6,090 nt of DNA from Oscillospiraceae bacterium (GTDB lineage: Bacteria; Bacillota; Clostridia; Oscillospirales; Oscillospiraceae). Location of the stretch: contig WQRL01000090.1 of the NCBI GenBank assembly GCA_009786775.1, forward strand, positions 1 through 6,090, written 5' to 3'. The notes under the pieces are model-generated. The model was not told the DNA's origin and did no database searches. It saw nothing but the letters and a program-made list of their open reading frames with translations. A program made the translations under genes and the position numbers. Shown here in pieces: positions 1 through 5,638 of this stretch (the first letter of the stretch is position 1; every line of letters begins with the position of its first letter).

Positions 1-590
1 GAATCGGCACAGCGTTCTACCTGGCTGAGTACACCCGGGAGAGCATCATAACCCGCATCATCCGCTTTAGCGCCGAGGCCTTGGCAGGGATTCCCTCCAT
101 CGTTTACGGCCTGTTTGGATTTATTTTCTTTGTAATGTATCTAAACTTAGGCTGGTCTGTGCTGGCTGGCGGGCTTACTTTGGCAGTAATGATTTTACCC
201 ACTATTATCCGCACATCCGAGGAGGCCATCCGTGCTGTGCCGGACTCATACCGTGAGGTGAGCTTTTCGCTGGGCGGTACCAAGTGGCAGACAATCCGCA
301 AAGCAGTATTCCCCTCTGCGGTGCAGGGGATTTCTAACGGAGTAATTTTGGGCCTGGGGCGCTGTGTCGCAGAAACTGCGGCAGTAATGCTCACAGCAGG
401 CGGAGTTATACACATGGCCACGTCTATATTTGATCCGACTAGAACGATGGCTGTTCACTTTTTCATTCTCGCCAGCGAGGGCATCTCGATGGCAAACGCC
501 TATGGCACGGCGGCACTTCTCATCATTTTGATTTTCCTTATAAATGTTGTGGCAAACGCTGTGGTTAACAGGTTTATGGCGAGGAGATAA
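1..590 (+). CDS. pstA: Phosphate ABC transporter permease PstA, 5'-truncated by window edge
   Basis: This is the C-terminal part (195 residues visible) of the inner-membrane permease that, with PstC, forms the channel of the high-affinity phosphate importer. The frame is open from base 3, well before the first internal TTG at 81, so the gene begins outside the window. The visible start, IGTAFYLAEYT, and the stretch LAGIPSIVYGLFG are typical of PstA. A cytoplasmic EAA-type loop follows around bases 231-330 (VPDSYREVSFSLGGTKW), which docks the ATPase, and then GRCVAETAAVMLTAGG, the counterpart of the usual R-x-x-GETAP segment. Hydrophobic stretches around PSIVYGLFGFIFFVMYL, VLAGGLTLAVMILPTII and AALLIILIFLINVVANAVV are membrane helices. 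It ends 29 nt before the PstB-like gene, so the two are co-transcribed. The family call is secure; pstS and pstC are expected upstream but are not seen. Confidence 0.95.
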   Translation, partial: IGTAFYLAEYTRESIITRIIRFSAEALAGIPSIVYGLFGFIFFVMYLNLGWSVLAGGLTLAVMILPTIIRTSEEAIRAVPDSYREVSFSLGGTKWQTIRKAVFPSAVQGISNGVILGLGRCVAETAAVMLTAGGVIHMATSIFDPTRTMAVHFFILASEGISMANAYGTAALLIILIFLINVVANAVVNRFMARR

Positions 591-619
591 GAAGGCTTTC
601 GAAAGGAATAGTCACAATT

Positions 620-1381
620 ATGTCAGACCAAATCAAAATTCAAATAAATAACATGAACTTCTTCTACGAGGACAAACAGGTGGTTTTTGACCTAAACCTC
701 AATGTTAGGGCAAATGAGGTTCTCTCTATTTTCGGACCGGCAGGCAGCGGCATCACAACCGTGCTGCGCTCCCTTAACCGGCTTACAGAGCTCACCCCGA
801 TAGCTAAAATGGAGGGTGAGGTGCTAGTTGATGGTAAGAATATTTGGGATGAAGATGTAAATGTAACAGAGCTGCGCCGCAGAATCGGCATGGTTTTTGA
901 TGTGCCGACACCGCTGCCCATGTCTATTTTTGACAATATCGCCTACGGCCCGAGGCTAAAAGGCGAAAAAAATAAATCAGTGCTTGCAGACCTGGTTGAG
1001 AGAACCCTCAAGGAAGCGGCACTATGGGATGATGTATGCAACAGGCTCAAGACATCCGCCCTGGCTCTCTCAGGCGGCCAGCAGCAGCGCCTTTGCATTG
1101 CTAGGGTGCTGGCTCTCGACCCCGAAGTTATTTTGCTAGACCGGCCCTGCTCAGGCCTTGACCCGATTTCAACAGCCAAAATTGAAGACTCACTTACAGC
1201 GTTAAAGGAACGCTTTACAATAATCCTAGCCCCGCACAATACCCAGCAAGCCGGGCGCGTTTCAGACAAAGTGGCATTTATGCTAGGCGGGCAGCTCATA
1301 GAAGAGGGCGACGCTGAGGCTGTATTTTCGCAACCGAAAGATAAGAGGACCGACGACTATATAACGGGGAGGTTTGGATAG
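620..1381 (+). CDS. pstB: PstB-family phosphate ABC transporter ATP-binding protein with degenerate ATPase motifs
   Basis: This is a 253-residue nucleotide-binding domain of normal PstB length. Family-typical stretches are GMVF..PTPLPMSIFDNIAYGPR (91-112), LSGGQQQRLCIARVLALDPE (150-169), LDPISTAKIE (180-189), H206-N207 and QQAGRVSDKVAFM. Key catalytic positions are changed. Walker A reads GPAGSGITT (39-47), with Ile45 (ATC, 752-754) in place of the lysine. The Q-loop position is Asp94 (GAT, 899-901) in place of Gln. The residue after Walker B Asp174 is Arg175 (CGG, 1142-1144) in place of the catalytic Glu. The A-loop Tyr16, signature LSGGQ, D-loop and H206 remain. In this family, such a protomer should not hydrolyse ATP at its own site but could lend its signature to a canonical partner. 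AAAGGA at 602-607 lies 12 nt before ATG. The reading frame is intact, which argues against simple decay. The symbol marks the family, not proven activity. Confidence 0.92.
   Translation: MSDQIKIQINNMNFFYEDKQVVFDLNLNVRANEVLSIFGPAGSGITTVLRSLNRLTELTPIAKMEGEVLVDGKNIWDEDVNVTELRRRIGMVFDVPTPLPMSIFDNIAYGPRLKGEKNKSVLADLVERTLKEAALWDDVCNRLKTSALALSGGQQQRLCIARVLALDPEVILLDRPCSGLDPISTAKIEDSLTALKERFTIILAPHNTQQAGRVSDKVAFMLGGQLIEEGDAEAVFSQPKDKRTDDYITGRFG
1366..1372 (+). promoter_or_regulatory. Ribosome binding site GGGGAGG for the GTG start at 1381
   Basis: A strong purine-rich site lies inside the last codons of the PstB-like gene, 8 nt before GTG at 1381-1383. The GTG shares one base with the preceding stop codon (TAGTG). 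This fixes the non-ATG start of the hydrolase and implies translational coupling. Confidence 0.8.
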
Positions 1382-2154
1382 TGGAAATAAAAAACGGATT
1401 GCAGGCACTTAGGGCAGCACTGCCCGGCAAGACACAGCTAAAAATTGGCGTCTGGGGGGATTCGGTATTTCAAGGCGTTGTTCTTGACGAGCTCGCGGGT
1501 AAATACAAAATCTTAAAAGAGAACGCCGTGTCCATGTGCTCAGACGCCCTAAAGGCGACTGTGGAGAACTTTTCTAAGTTTGGGTGCACTGTGACAAAGG
1601 GCAAACAGCGCATGCTTTTACACTTAGACAAGGGCAAGCACAGCGACATTGTTATTTTGGAATATGGCGGAAATGACTGCGATATGCCTTGGGCGGAGAT
1701 TTCGGCTCAGCCGGAGTTTTTACATCAGCCCAAAGTTCCCTTAAAAGATTTCTCAGTGCATATCCAAGAGATCATAGACACTCTGATTTCCCACGGCATT
1801 GTCCCGCTGCTTACAACCCTGCCGCCACTTCATCATGAGCGGTATTTGAACTGGATTTGCAGAAACGGGCTAAGCCGTGAGAACATTTTGCGGTTTTTAG
1901 GCGACTCACACCGCATTTACACGCACCATGAGAGATACTCTTTGGAACTATCTCAGTTGGCTATGGACAACAACTGCCGCATAATAGACATACGCTCTGC
2001 ATTTTTAGACTACGGCGACTATGGGGAACTAATATGTACCGACGGCATTCACCCCAACGACAGGGGGCAAGCTCTTATCAGGGAAACTATTATGAAATTT
2101 GCGGATAAGTACCTGCCCACCATGATACTACAGCCGGCACCATCGCCGGCATAG
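1381..2154 (+). CDS. SGNH/GDSL-family hydrolase in the pst operon
   Basis: This is a 257-residue hydrolase-fold protein. Block I is IGVWGDSVFQG with nucleophile Ser28 (GDS at 26-28). Block II probably centres on Asn48 (ENAVS). Block III is EYGGNDCDM with Gly97 and Asn98. Block V is TDGIHPND with Asp221 and His224. All four SGNH catalytic positions are therefore present. Members of this superfamily are esterases, lipases, thioesterases or carbohydrate deacetylases, and the substrate here cannot be read from sequence. No signal peptide or membrane segment is visible, so it is probably cytoplasmic. The GTG start overlaps the upstream stop by one base. Its place directly behind a phosphate transporter suggests a link to phosphate limitation, for example trimming a phosphorylated or acylated compound, but that is inference from position only. 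Confidence 0.88.
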   Translation: MEIKNGLQALRAALPGKTQLKIGVWGDSVFQGVVLDELAGKYKILKENAVSMCSDALKATVENFSKFGCTVTKGKQRMLLHLDKGKHSDIVILEYGGNDCDMPWAEISAQPEFLHQPKVPLKDFSVHIQEIIDTLISHGIVPLLTTLPPLHHERYLNWICRNGLSRENILRFLGDSHRIYTHHERYSLELSQLAMDNNCRIIDIRSAFLDYGDYGELICTDGIHPNDRGQALIRETIMKFADKYLPTMILQPAPSPA

Positions 2155-2157
2155 GAG
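2153..2157 (+). promoter_or_regulatory. Ribosome binding site AGGAG for the TTG start at 2167
   Basis: AGGAG overlaps the hydrolase stop codon (TAGGAG) and lies 9 nt before the TTG at 2167. No ATG or GTG lies nearby in frame, so this site supports the TTG start and tight coupling of the two genes. Confidence 0.7.
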
Positions 2158-2166
2158 AAGCGGAAT

Positions 2167-2409
2167 TTGAAGATAACTTATAGGACAAGAGGCACCTGCT
2201 CACGTAAGATTGATATTGAAGTAGAAGACGGCATAATCAAAGAAGTAAAATTCACCGCCGGCTGCGACGGCAACCTCAAGGGTATTTCTCAGCTGGTAAA
2301 AGGGATGAAAACCGAAGATGTCATGAAACGCATGGACGGAATCACCTGCGGCCTGAGAAAAACCTCCTGCCCCGACCAGCTTGCAAAAGCGCTAAGCGAG
2401 CTGAAGTAG
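2167..2409 (+). CDS. Small TSCPD-domain protein (TIGR03905-like)
   Basis: This is an 80-residue protein beginning at TTG. It has the features of the short TSCPD family: an N-terminal strand YRTRGTCSRKI, a central FTAGCDGNLKGIS, and a C-terminal CGLRKTSCPDQLAKAL carrying the name-giving TSCPD at 66-70. Four cysteines (11, 33, 61, 68) are placed as in the family and could bind a metal such as zinc; this is inferred from the pattern. The domain also occurs at the C-terminus of B12-dependent ribonucleotide reductases (NrdJ), but free-standing copies have no settled function. It is the last gene of the operon, followed 32 nt after its stop by a terminator stem. The start is set by the AGGAG at 2153-2157. 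The family is recognised from memory; a role in phosphate uptake is not established. Confidence 0.85.
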   Translation: MKITYRTRGTCSRKIDIEVEDGIIKEVKFTAGCDGNLKGISQLVKGMKTEDVMKRMDGITCGLRKTSCPDQLAKALSELK

Positions 2410-2441
2410 CAGTAAGCTGAATATGAAAAGAAGCATATAGT

Positions 2442-2468
2442 AAAGCGCCGGGCTAGGTCCGGCGCTTT
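2442..2468. terminator. Bidirectional intrinsic terminator between convergent operons
   Basis: A perfect 10-bp stem (AAAGCGCCGG at 2442-2451 and CCGGCGCTTT at 2459-2468) with a 7-nt loop lies between the TSCPD gene and the convergent LytTR regulator. The A/T ends of the stem give short T runs on both strands (TTTGTT on +, TTTACTATAT on -). This suits a shared terminator, although the U tracts are weak. Confidence 0.8.
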
Positions 2469-2474
2469 GTTGGC

Positions 2475-3188
2475 TTACTCCCGCAGAAGTTCTTGGAGTT
2501 CTTCCAGTTTTTCATGGGTTATAAGGGCGGTGTTTTCTGTGCCGCGCAGGGACACGGTGTAGGTCCATCTGCCGTAGGGGTGGATGTTGGACACTGAGGG
2601 CACAGAGATGATATATGCCCTGTGGCAGCGGAAAAAGTCGCCGCCGGCAAGTTTGGACTCAAACGAAGTAAGGCTCTCTGAGGTCGTATAGGACTCCTGT
2701 GTGGTTTCGATATATGTCACCTTGTTCTCCCTGTAGACCATAAGAATATCTTTTACTGGAACAAAGGTCATCCCGTCCCGGCTCTTGAGCATCAGCGTCT
2801 TGGGCGGGGCGGATTTCGCTTTGGCCTTTTCTTTCCGGAGCCTGCTCAGGGTCTGGCGCACGCGGTCGGTCTTAAAAGGCTTTAGAAGATAGTCCGCAGC
2901 GTAGACTTCAAAAGCGTGCGACATATAGCCCGGATGTGCTGTGCAGAAAACCTTTTTGATGTCGGGCAGGGCATCCCCAATCTCCTTTGCAGCTTCGGTG
3001 CCCTTCATAATGGGCATATCCACATCGAGAAACACCACATCAGGCCTTAGCTCAATGCAGAGGCGGACAGCTTCTGCGCCGTCCGCCGCTTCACCTATGC
3101 ACTCCATGCCATCCATACTCTCGATTATTTTGCGCAGTACCAGGCGCATGCCTGAATCGTCATCGGCAATAAGGATTTTCATAGTCAT
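2475..3188 (-). CDS. LytTR-family response regulator (AgrA/LytR type)
   Basis: This is a 237-residue two-component regulator. Residues 3-120 form the receiver domain: acidic pocket Asp9-Asp10-Asp11, phosphoacceptor Asp55 (VVFLDVDMP), Thr83 (FCTAH) and Lys103-Pro104 (LLKPF). After a short basic linker (RLRKEKAKAK), residues 130-235 form a LytTR DNA-binding domain with YRENKVTYIET, FFRCHRAYIIS and the closing helix of the fold. Phosphorylation by a partner kinase would be expected to drive DNA binding at direct-repeat sites. The ATG at 3188 overlaps the stop of the preceding gene (ATGA), which favours it over the ATG two codons later. Its own ribosome site is weak (AAAAGG at 3200-3205), consistent with coupling. 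The likely partner type, a GHKL kinase, is encoded upstream on the same strand. Target genes are unknown. Confidence 0.93.
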   Translation of the reverse strand: MTMKILIADDDSGMRLVLRKIIESMDGMECIGEAADGAEAVRLCIELRPDVVFLDVDMPIMKGTEAAKEIGDALPDIKKVFCTAHPGYMSHAFEVYAADYLLKPFKTDRVRQTLSRLRKEKAKAKSAPPKTLMLKSRDGMTFVPVKDILMVYRENKVTYIETTQESYTTSESLTSFESKLAGGDFFRCHRAYIISVPSVSNIHPYGRWTYTVSLRGTENTALITHEKLEELQELLRE

Positions 3189-3694
3189 CTGCCGCGCCGC
3201 CTTTTCGCCAGCGGAGGGCTGATTATCTCGGACAAAATAATAGCATTGCGTGCGGAAGCCGCATCCAGGCCGGAAACCAGTTCCCTTACAGGATGGGCTG
3301 CGGTATTGCGTGCCCGCTTTGGTGCCGCGCTAGATGCCCTCTGCTGCTGCGCAGGCGGCCGCCTGACGGCCCGGGAGGAATTGGGGGCATGAGCGCTCTG
3401 CTGTGGGGCGGAGGCTCCCTGTGGGCGCTGTGCGCCCCGGCTCTGCTGGGGCGCGGAAGCCTGATGAGCCGGATTTACCTGAAGTGGCGGCATTTGCCCC
3501 TGTGGCCGCCGGGGCTGTGAGGGCTGCTGCGGCTTGCCTTGCCTCTGCTGCCCCTGCGGCGGAGGCGGGTTGCGCAACTGGCCTGTCTGCTGCGCAGGCT
3601 GTGTAAACTCAGCCTGCAACTGTGCAAGCTCTTCCTTTGCCTGATTTATGGCAGCCTGCACCTGAGCAAACGCTCCTTGCCTGTTTTTACTCAA
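3185..3694 (-). CDS. Pro/Gln/Arg-rich low-complexity protein of unknown function
   Basis: I do not recognise this 169-residue protein. Residues 5-32 (AFAQVQAAINQAKEELAQLQ and following) form a probable amphipathic helix or short coiled coil. Residues 33-128 are low-complexity, dominated by Pro, Gln, Ala, Arg and Ser, with the heptad ASAPQQS at 79-85 repeated at 94-100. Residues 134-169 look ordered again: HPVRELVSGLDAASARNAII, then LSEIISPPLAKRRRGR with a very basic end. No signal peptide or membrane segment is visible. Support for coding is a strong AAAGGAG at 3704-3710 nine nt before the TTG, an ATGA overlap with the LytTR regulator, and an ordered C-terminus. The GC-rich repetitive DNA also opens frames on the other strand, so some doubt remains. 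The arrangement suggests co-expression with the regulator. Confidence 0.72.
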   Translation of the reverse strand: MSKNRQGAFAQVQAAINQAKEELAQLQAEFTQPAQQTGQLRNPPPPQGQQRQGKPQQPSQPRRPQGQMPPLQVNPAHQASAPQQSRGAQRPQGASAPQQSAHAPNSSRAVRRPPAQQQRASSAAPKRARNTAAHPVRELVSGLDAASARNAIILSEIISPPLAKRRRGR

Positions 3695-3703
3695 TGCCGT
3701 TCG

Positions 3704-3710
3704 CTCCTTT
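3704..3710 (-). promoter_or_regulatory. Ribosome binding site AAAGGAG for the TTG start at 3694
   Basis: Read on the - strand, AAAGGAG lies 9 nt before TTG at 3694-3692. This is the main evidence for both the start codon and the reality of the low-complexity gene. Confidence 0.7.
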
Positions 3711-3731
3711 CTGTGTCTGTGATAGGTAGCT

Positions 3732-3758
3732 ACAGGGGCGGACGAAGCCCGCCCCTGT
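3732..3758. repeat. Perfect 10-bp hairpin between floA and the low-complexity gene
   Basis: ACAGGGGCGG (3732-3741) pairs perfectly with CCGCCCCTGT (3749-3758) around a 7-nt loop. On the - strand it lies just downstream of floA. No T-run follows it on that strand (AGCTACCTATC comes next), so it is a poor intrinsic terminator. It may act as an mRNA 3'-end stabiliser, a leaky attenuator or a copy of an interspersed palindromic repeat. I see no promoter between it and the next gene. Confidence 0.6.
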
Positions 3759-3768
3759 GCAAACTTAA

Positions 3769-4758
3769 TTAGTTGCCTTCTGTTGTGTCGCTTATCGCCT
3801 GCTCATCGTTACCGGCGATGGAGTTTCTCATCTGTGTGTCGGAAACCACATTCATCATGTTGTAGTAATCCATGACGCCGAGCTTGCCTTCGCGCAGTGC
3901 TGTAGCCATTGCTTTGGGAACTTCTGCTTCCGCTTCAACAACCTTGGCACGCATTTCCTGAACTTGTGCGCGCATTTCCTGCTCCATGGCCACCGCCATT
4001 GCGCGGCGCTCTTCAGCTTTGGCCTGGGCGATGCGTTTGTCAGCTTCCGCTTGGTCTGTCTGGAGCTGTGCGCCTATGTTTCTGCCCACATCAATATCGG
4101 CGATATCTATTGAAAGAATTTCAAAAGCAGTTCCCGCTTCAAGACCTTTGCCCAGGACTATTTTAGAAATTTTATCTGGATTTTCAAGAACTTCCTCATG
4201 GGATTCAGAACCGCCGATTGTGGTGACAACACCCTCGCCGACACGGGCGATTACAGTCATTTCACCGGCACCGCCTATGAGCCTGTCGATGTTTGCGCGG
4301 ACTGTTACCTTCGCCTTGGCAATCATCTCAATGCCGTTTTTGGCTATTGCCGAAATTGGAGGGGTTTCAATTACTTTGGGGTTAACACTCATCTGCACAG
4401 CTTCGAGCACATCGCGGCCTGCGAGGTCGATAGCCGCCGCCCTCTCAAACTCAAGCGGTATATTGGCTCTTTGAGCAGCGATAAGGGCGTTTATAACCCT
4501 ATCTACATTACCGCCGGCTAGGAAATGAGCCTCTAACTTGTTAGTGTGAATGCTAAGGCCTGCTTTGACAGCCTTTATTTGCGCATTTACGATCATTCCC
4601 GGCGGAACTCTCCTAAGGCGCATACCCACCAGTGTCCCAATGCCAATCTTTACATTTGCCGCAACCGCGCTAATCCAGAGCGGAATCGGCACAAATGTGA
4701 AGAACAGCCAGAGAAACGCTATCACCAAAATAGCAATTACAATAATCATCCAATCCAT
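3769..4758 (-). CDS. floA: Flotillin-like protein FloA (SPFH domain)
   Basis: This 329-residue protein is full length; Bacillus FloA has about the same size. It organises bacterial functional membrane microdomains, where it affects membrane fluidity, protein secretion and sensor kinases. Residues 4-46 form the membrane hairpin ([15 protein letters not shown], then [20 protein letters not shown]). Diagnostic FloA stretches follow: [30 protein letters not shown] (79-98), [20 protein letters not shown] (108-127), [15 protein letters not shown] and [20 protein letters not shown]. Residues 235-290 are the Ala/Glu-rich coiled coil used for oligomerisation ([20 protein letters not shown]). AAGGAGG at 4770-4776 lies 11 nt before the ATG, and the nfeD stop lies only 3 nt upstream, so the two genes form one operon. 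Confidence 0.97.
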   Translation of the reverse strand: MDWMIIVIAILVIAFLWLFFTFVPIPLWISAVAANVKIGIGTLVGMRLRRVPPGMIVNAQIKAVKAGLSIHTNKLEAHFLAGGNVDRVINALIAAQRANIPLEFERAAAIDLAGRDVLEAVQMSVNPKVIETPPISAIAKNGIEMIAKAKVTVRANIDRLIGGAGEMTVIARVGEGVVTTIGGSESHEEVLENPDKISKIVLGKGLEAGTAFEILSIDIADIDVGRNIGAQLQTDQAEADKRIAQAKAEERRAMAVAMEQEMRAQVQEMRAKVVEAEAEVPKAMATALREGKLGVMDYYNMMNVVSDTQMRNSIAGNDEQAISDTTEGN

Positions 4759-4761
4759 TTT

Positions 4762-5274
4762 CTAAAAATCCTCCTTAATTATTTTTGGTTTGACAACAAT
4801 CCTGTTGCCCTCAATTTCTATGACCTCAACTAAAGTACCTTTTTCAATATACTCCCCGTTGCTGACAACATCCAACTTGACACCATTAAAATCAACGCTG
4901 CCCGCCGGGCGGCAAAGAGTTTCCACGATGCCCTGCTTACCCATGAGATATTTCATATCCTCAGTGCCGGAAAAGCCCTGCTCAACAGTTTCTTCCTCGT
5001 GTAAAACAAGCCTTTTAGGAAGCTTCTTTGAAACAAACAAAATGAAAATCGTCAGAAGAATCAGAATTATCACAAAGAAAATCCCGGTAAGCATAAGCCC
5101 CTGCATAATGGTCTGAGCCGTCACGAAAATACAGGCGATCAAACTTATGAGGCCGAAAATCCCGAAAATCCCAAAGCCCGGCTGATACATCTCCGCAATC
5201 AAAAGCCCTATGCCTACGACGAAGAGAATAATGGAAATCACCGAAAAATTGGCTAATAGCTGCATAAATTCCAT
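4762..5274 (-). CDS. nfeD: Short NfeD-family membrane protein paired with flotillin
   Basis: This is a 170-residue protein of the short NfeD class, which lacks the ClpP-like protease domain. Three hydrophobic segments lie at about 8-28, 33-53 and 59-81, followed by a basic loop (KKLPKR) and a C-terminal OB-fold domain at about 109-166 (LMGKQGIVETLCRPAGSVDF, then GTLVEVIEIEGNRIVVKP). NfeD genes almost always neighbour flotillin genes, and the OB domain is thought to bind the flotillin partner. The frame stays open upstream to 5505, but AAAGGAGG at 5283-5290 lies 8 nt before the ATG at 5274, a promoter lies just beyond it, and this start gives the usual family length. The longer reading would also place about 77 repeat-derived residues in front of the first membrane segment. 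Confidence 0.93.
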   Translation of the reverse strand: MEFMQLLANFSVISIILFVVGIGLLIAEMYQPGFGIFGIFGLISLIACIFVTAQTIMQGLMLTGIFFVIILILLTIFILFVSKKLPKRLVLHEEETVEQGFSGTEDMKYLMGKQGIVETLCRPAGSVDFNGVKLDVVSNGEYIEKGTLVEVIEIEGNRIVVKPKIIKEDF

Positions 5275-5282
5275 ATCGTACA

Positions 5283-5290
5283 CCTCCTTT
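5283..5290 (-). promoter_or_regulatory. Ribosome binding site AAAGGAGG that sets the nfeD start
   Basis: A near-consensus site on the - strand lies 8 nt before ATG at 5274. It decides between this start and the longer in-frame opening that runs back to 5505. Confidence 0.88.
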
Positions 5291-5303
5291 ATAGTGTATG
5301 CTA

Positions 5304-5332
5304 ATAATAAATGAGATACTTCGCTATTACAA
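5304..5332 (-). promoter_or_regulatory. Sigma-A-type promoter for nfeD-floA
   Basis: On the - strand, TTGTAA (-35, 5327-5332; 4 of 6 consensus) and TATTAT (-10, 5304-5309; 5 of 6) are separated by exactly 17 bp. Transcription would begin near 5297, giving a leader of about 23 nt that contains the ribosome site. This makes nfeD-floA independently transcribed from the upstream kinase gene. Confidence 0.65.
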
Positions 5333-5370
5333 CACCAAAACGCCGAATCATACATTTTGAAAGCCGAAAT

Positions 5371-5454
5371 GTCGCTAAAGAAAGCTAAAGCAACCACAGA
5401 TGCAGTGGAGTGGCCGCTTAAAAGAGTTGAAACATCCACAAATACAGCGGAGTG
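5371..5454. repeat. Tandem repeat, two 42-nt units
   Basis: Unit 1 (5371-5412) and unit 2 (5413-5454) abut and match at 31 of 42 positions; most differences are transitions. The second halves are closest: 5392-5412 and 5434-5454 agree at 17 of 21 and both end GGAGTG. The period is a multiple of three, so two frames show a 14-residue repeat: LKKAKATTDAVEWP then LKRVETSTNTAECP on +, and GHSAVFVDVSTLLS then GHSTASVVALAFFS on -. Neither has a convincing start site. This may be decayed repetitive coding sequence or part of a mobile repeat. Confidence 0.6.
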
Positions 5455-5594
5455 CCCACGGGTGGCTGTGACTGCGGATCCGGTGTGACCGTAGTCCAAA
5501 CACACAAGTTTTGAAAGGTGTTACAAATTTCCGCCAAGGTGGACGTGCCTGACGAGGTCACGCCGGATTTGCAGGCGCAGCTACCCGTGGGTAC
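5452..5594 (+). repeat. Long imperfect inverted repeat; candidate structured RNA or MITE
   Basis: Arm 5452-5490 faces arm 5556-5594 around a 65-nt interior. Of 39 facing positions, 32 are Watson-Crick and 6 are G-U when read as + strand RNA (5454, 5464, 5469, 5476, 5477 and 5484 with their partners); only A5471/G5575 fails. Read as - strand RNA the same six become A-C mismatches. The interior can form smaller hairpins, such as AACAC (5499-5503) with GTGTT (5518-5522) and GTCCA (5494-5498) with TGGAC (5540-5544). No gene, clear promoter or U-rich terminator is visible. The stretch 5333-5638 as a whole holds only this element, the tandem repeat and short hairpins. Confidence 0.7.
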
Positions 5595-5638
5595 GGAGCG
5601 TTCCTTGTGACGCAAGCCCCTACCGTTGGCACGCAACG

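Noticed and set aside
596..605. Perfect 10-nt palindrome CTTTCGAAAG between pstA and the PstB-like gene
   Set aside because: It is too short and without a loop or U tract to be a terminator, and it overlaps the ribosome site. Probably chance.
3293..3772. Overlapping + strand frames rich in Leu/Ala/Pro opposite the low-complexity gene
   Set aside because: They arise from the GC-rich repetitive composition. None has a convincing ribosome site, whereas the - strand frame has one and overlaps the regulator start.
3909..4521. + strand frames opposite floA
   Set aside because: FloA is unmistakable over its full length on the other strand; these are shadows of its biased codons.
5369..5488. Small + strand frame of 39 codons (ATG at 5369) carrying the 14-residue repeat
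   Set aside because: Only a weak GAAAG lies upstream, no promoter is evident, and it ends inside the inverted repeat. It is better explained as the tandem repeat read in one frame.
5275..5505. In-frame upstream extension of nfeD by about 77 codons, including GHS-type repeats
   Set aside because: A near-consensus ribosome site and a promoter lie just before 5274, NfeD length fits the shorter form, and the extension is made of repeat-derived residues with no family match.
5624..5638. Small hairpin CGTTG/CAACG right after the kinase stop codon, considered as a terminator
   Set aside because: The 5-bp stem with no T-run following on the - strand is too weak to call.
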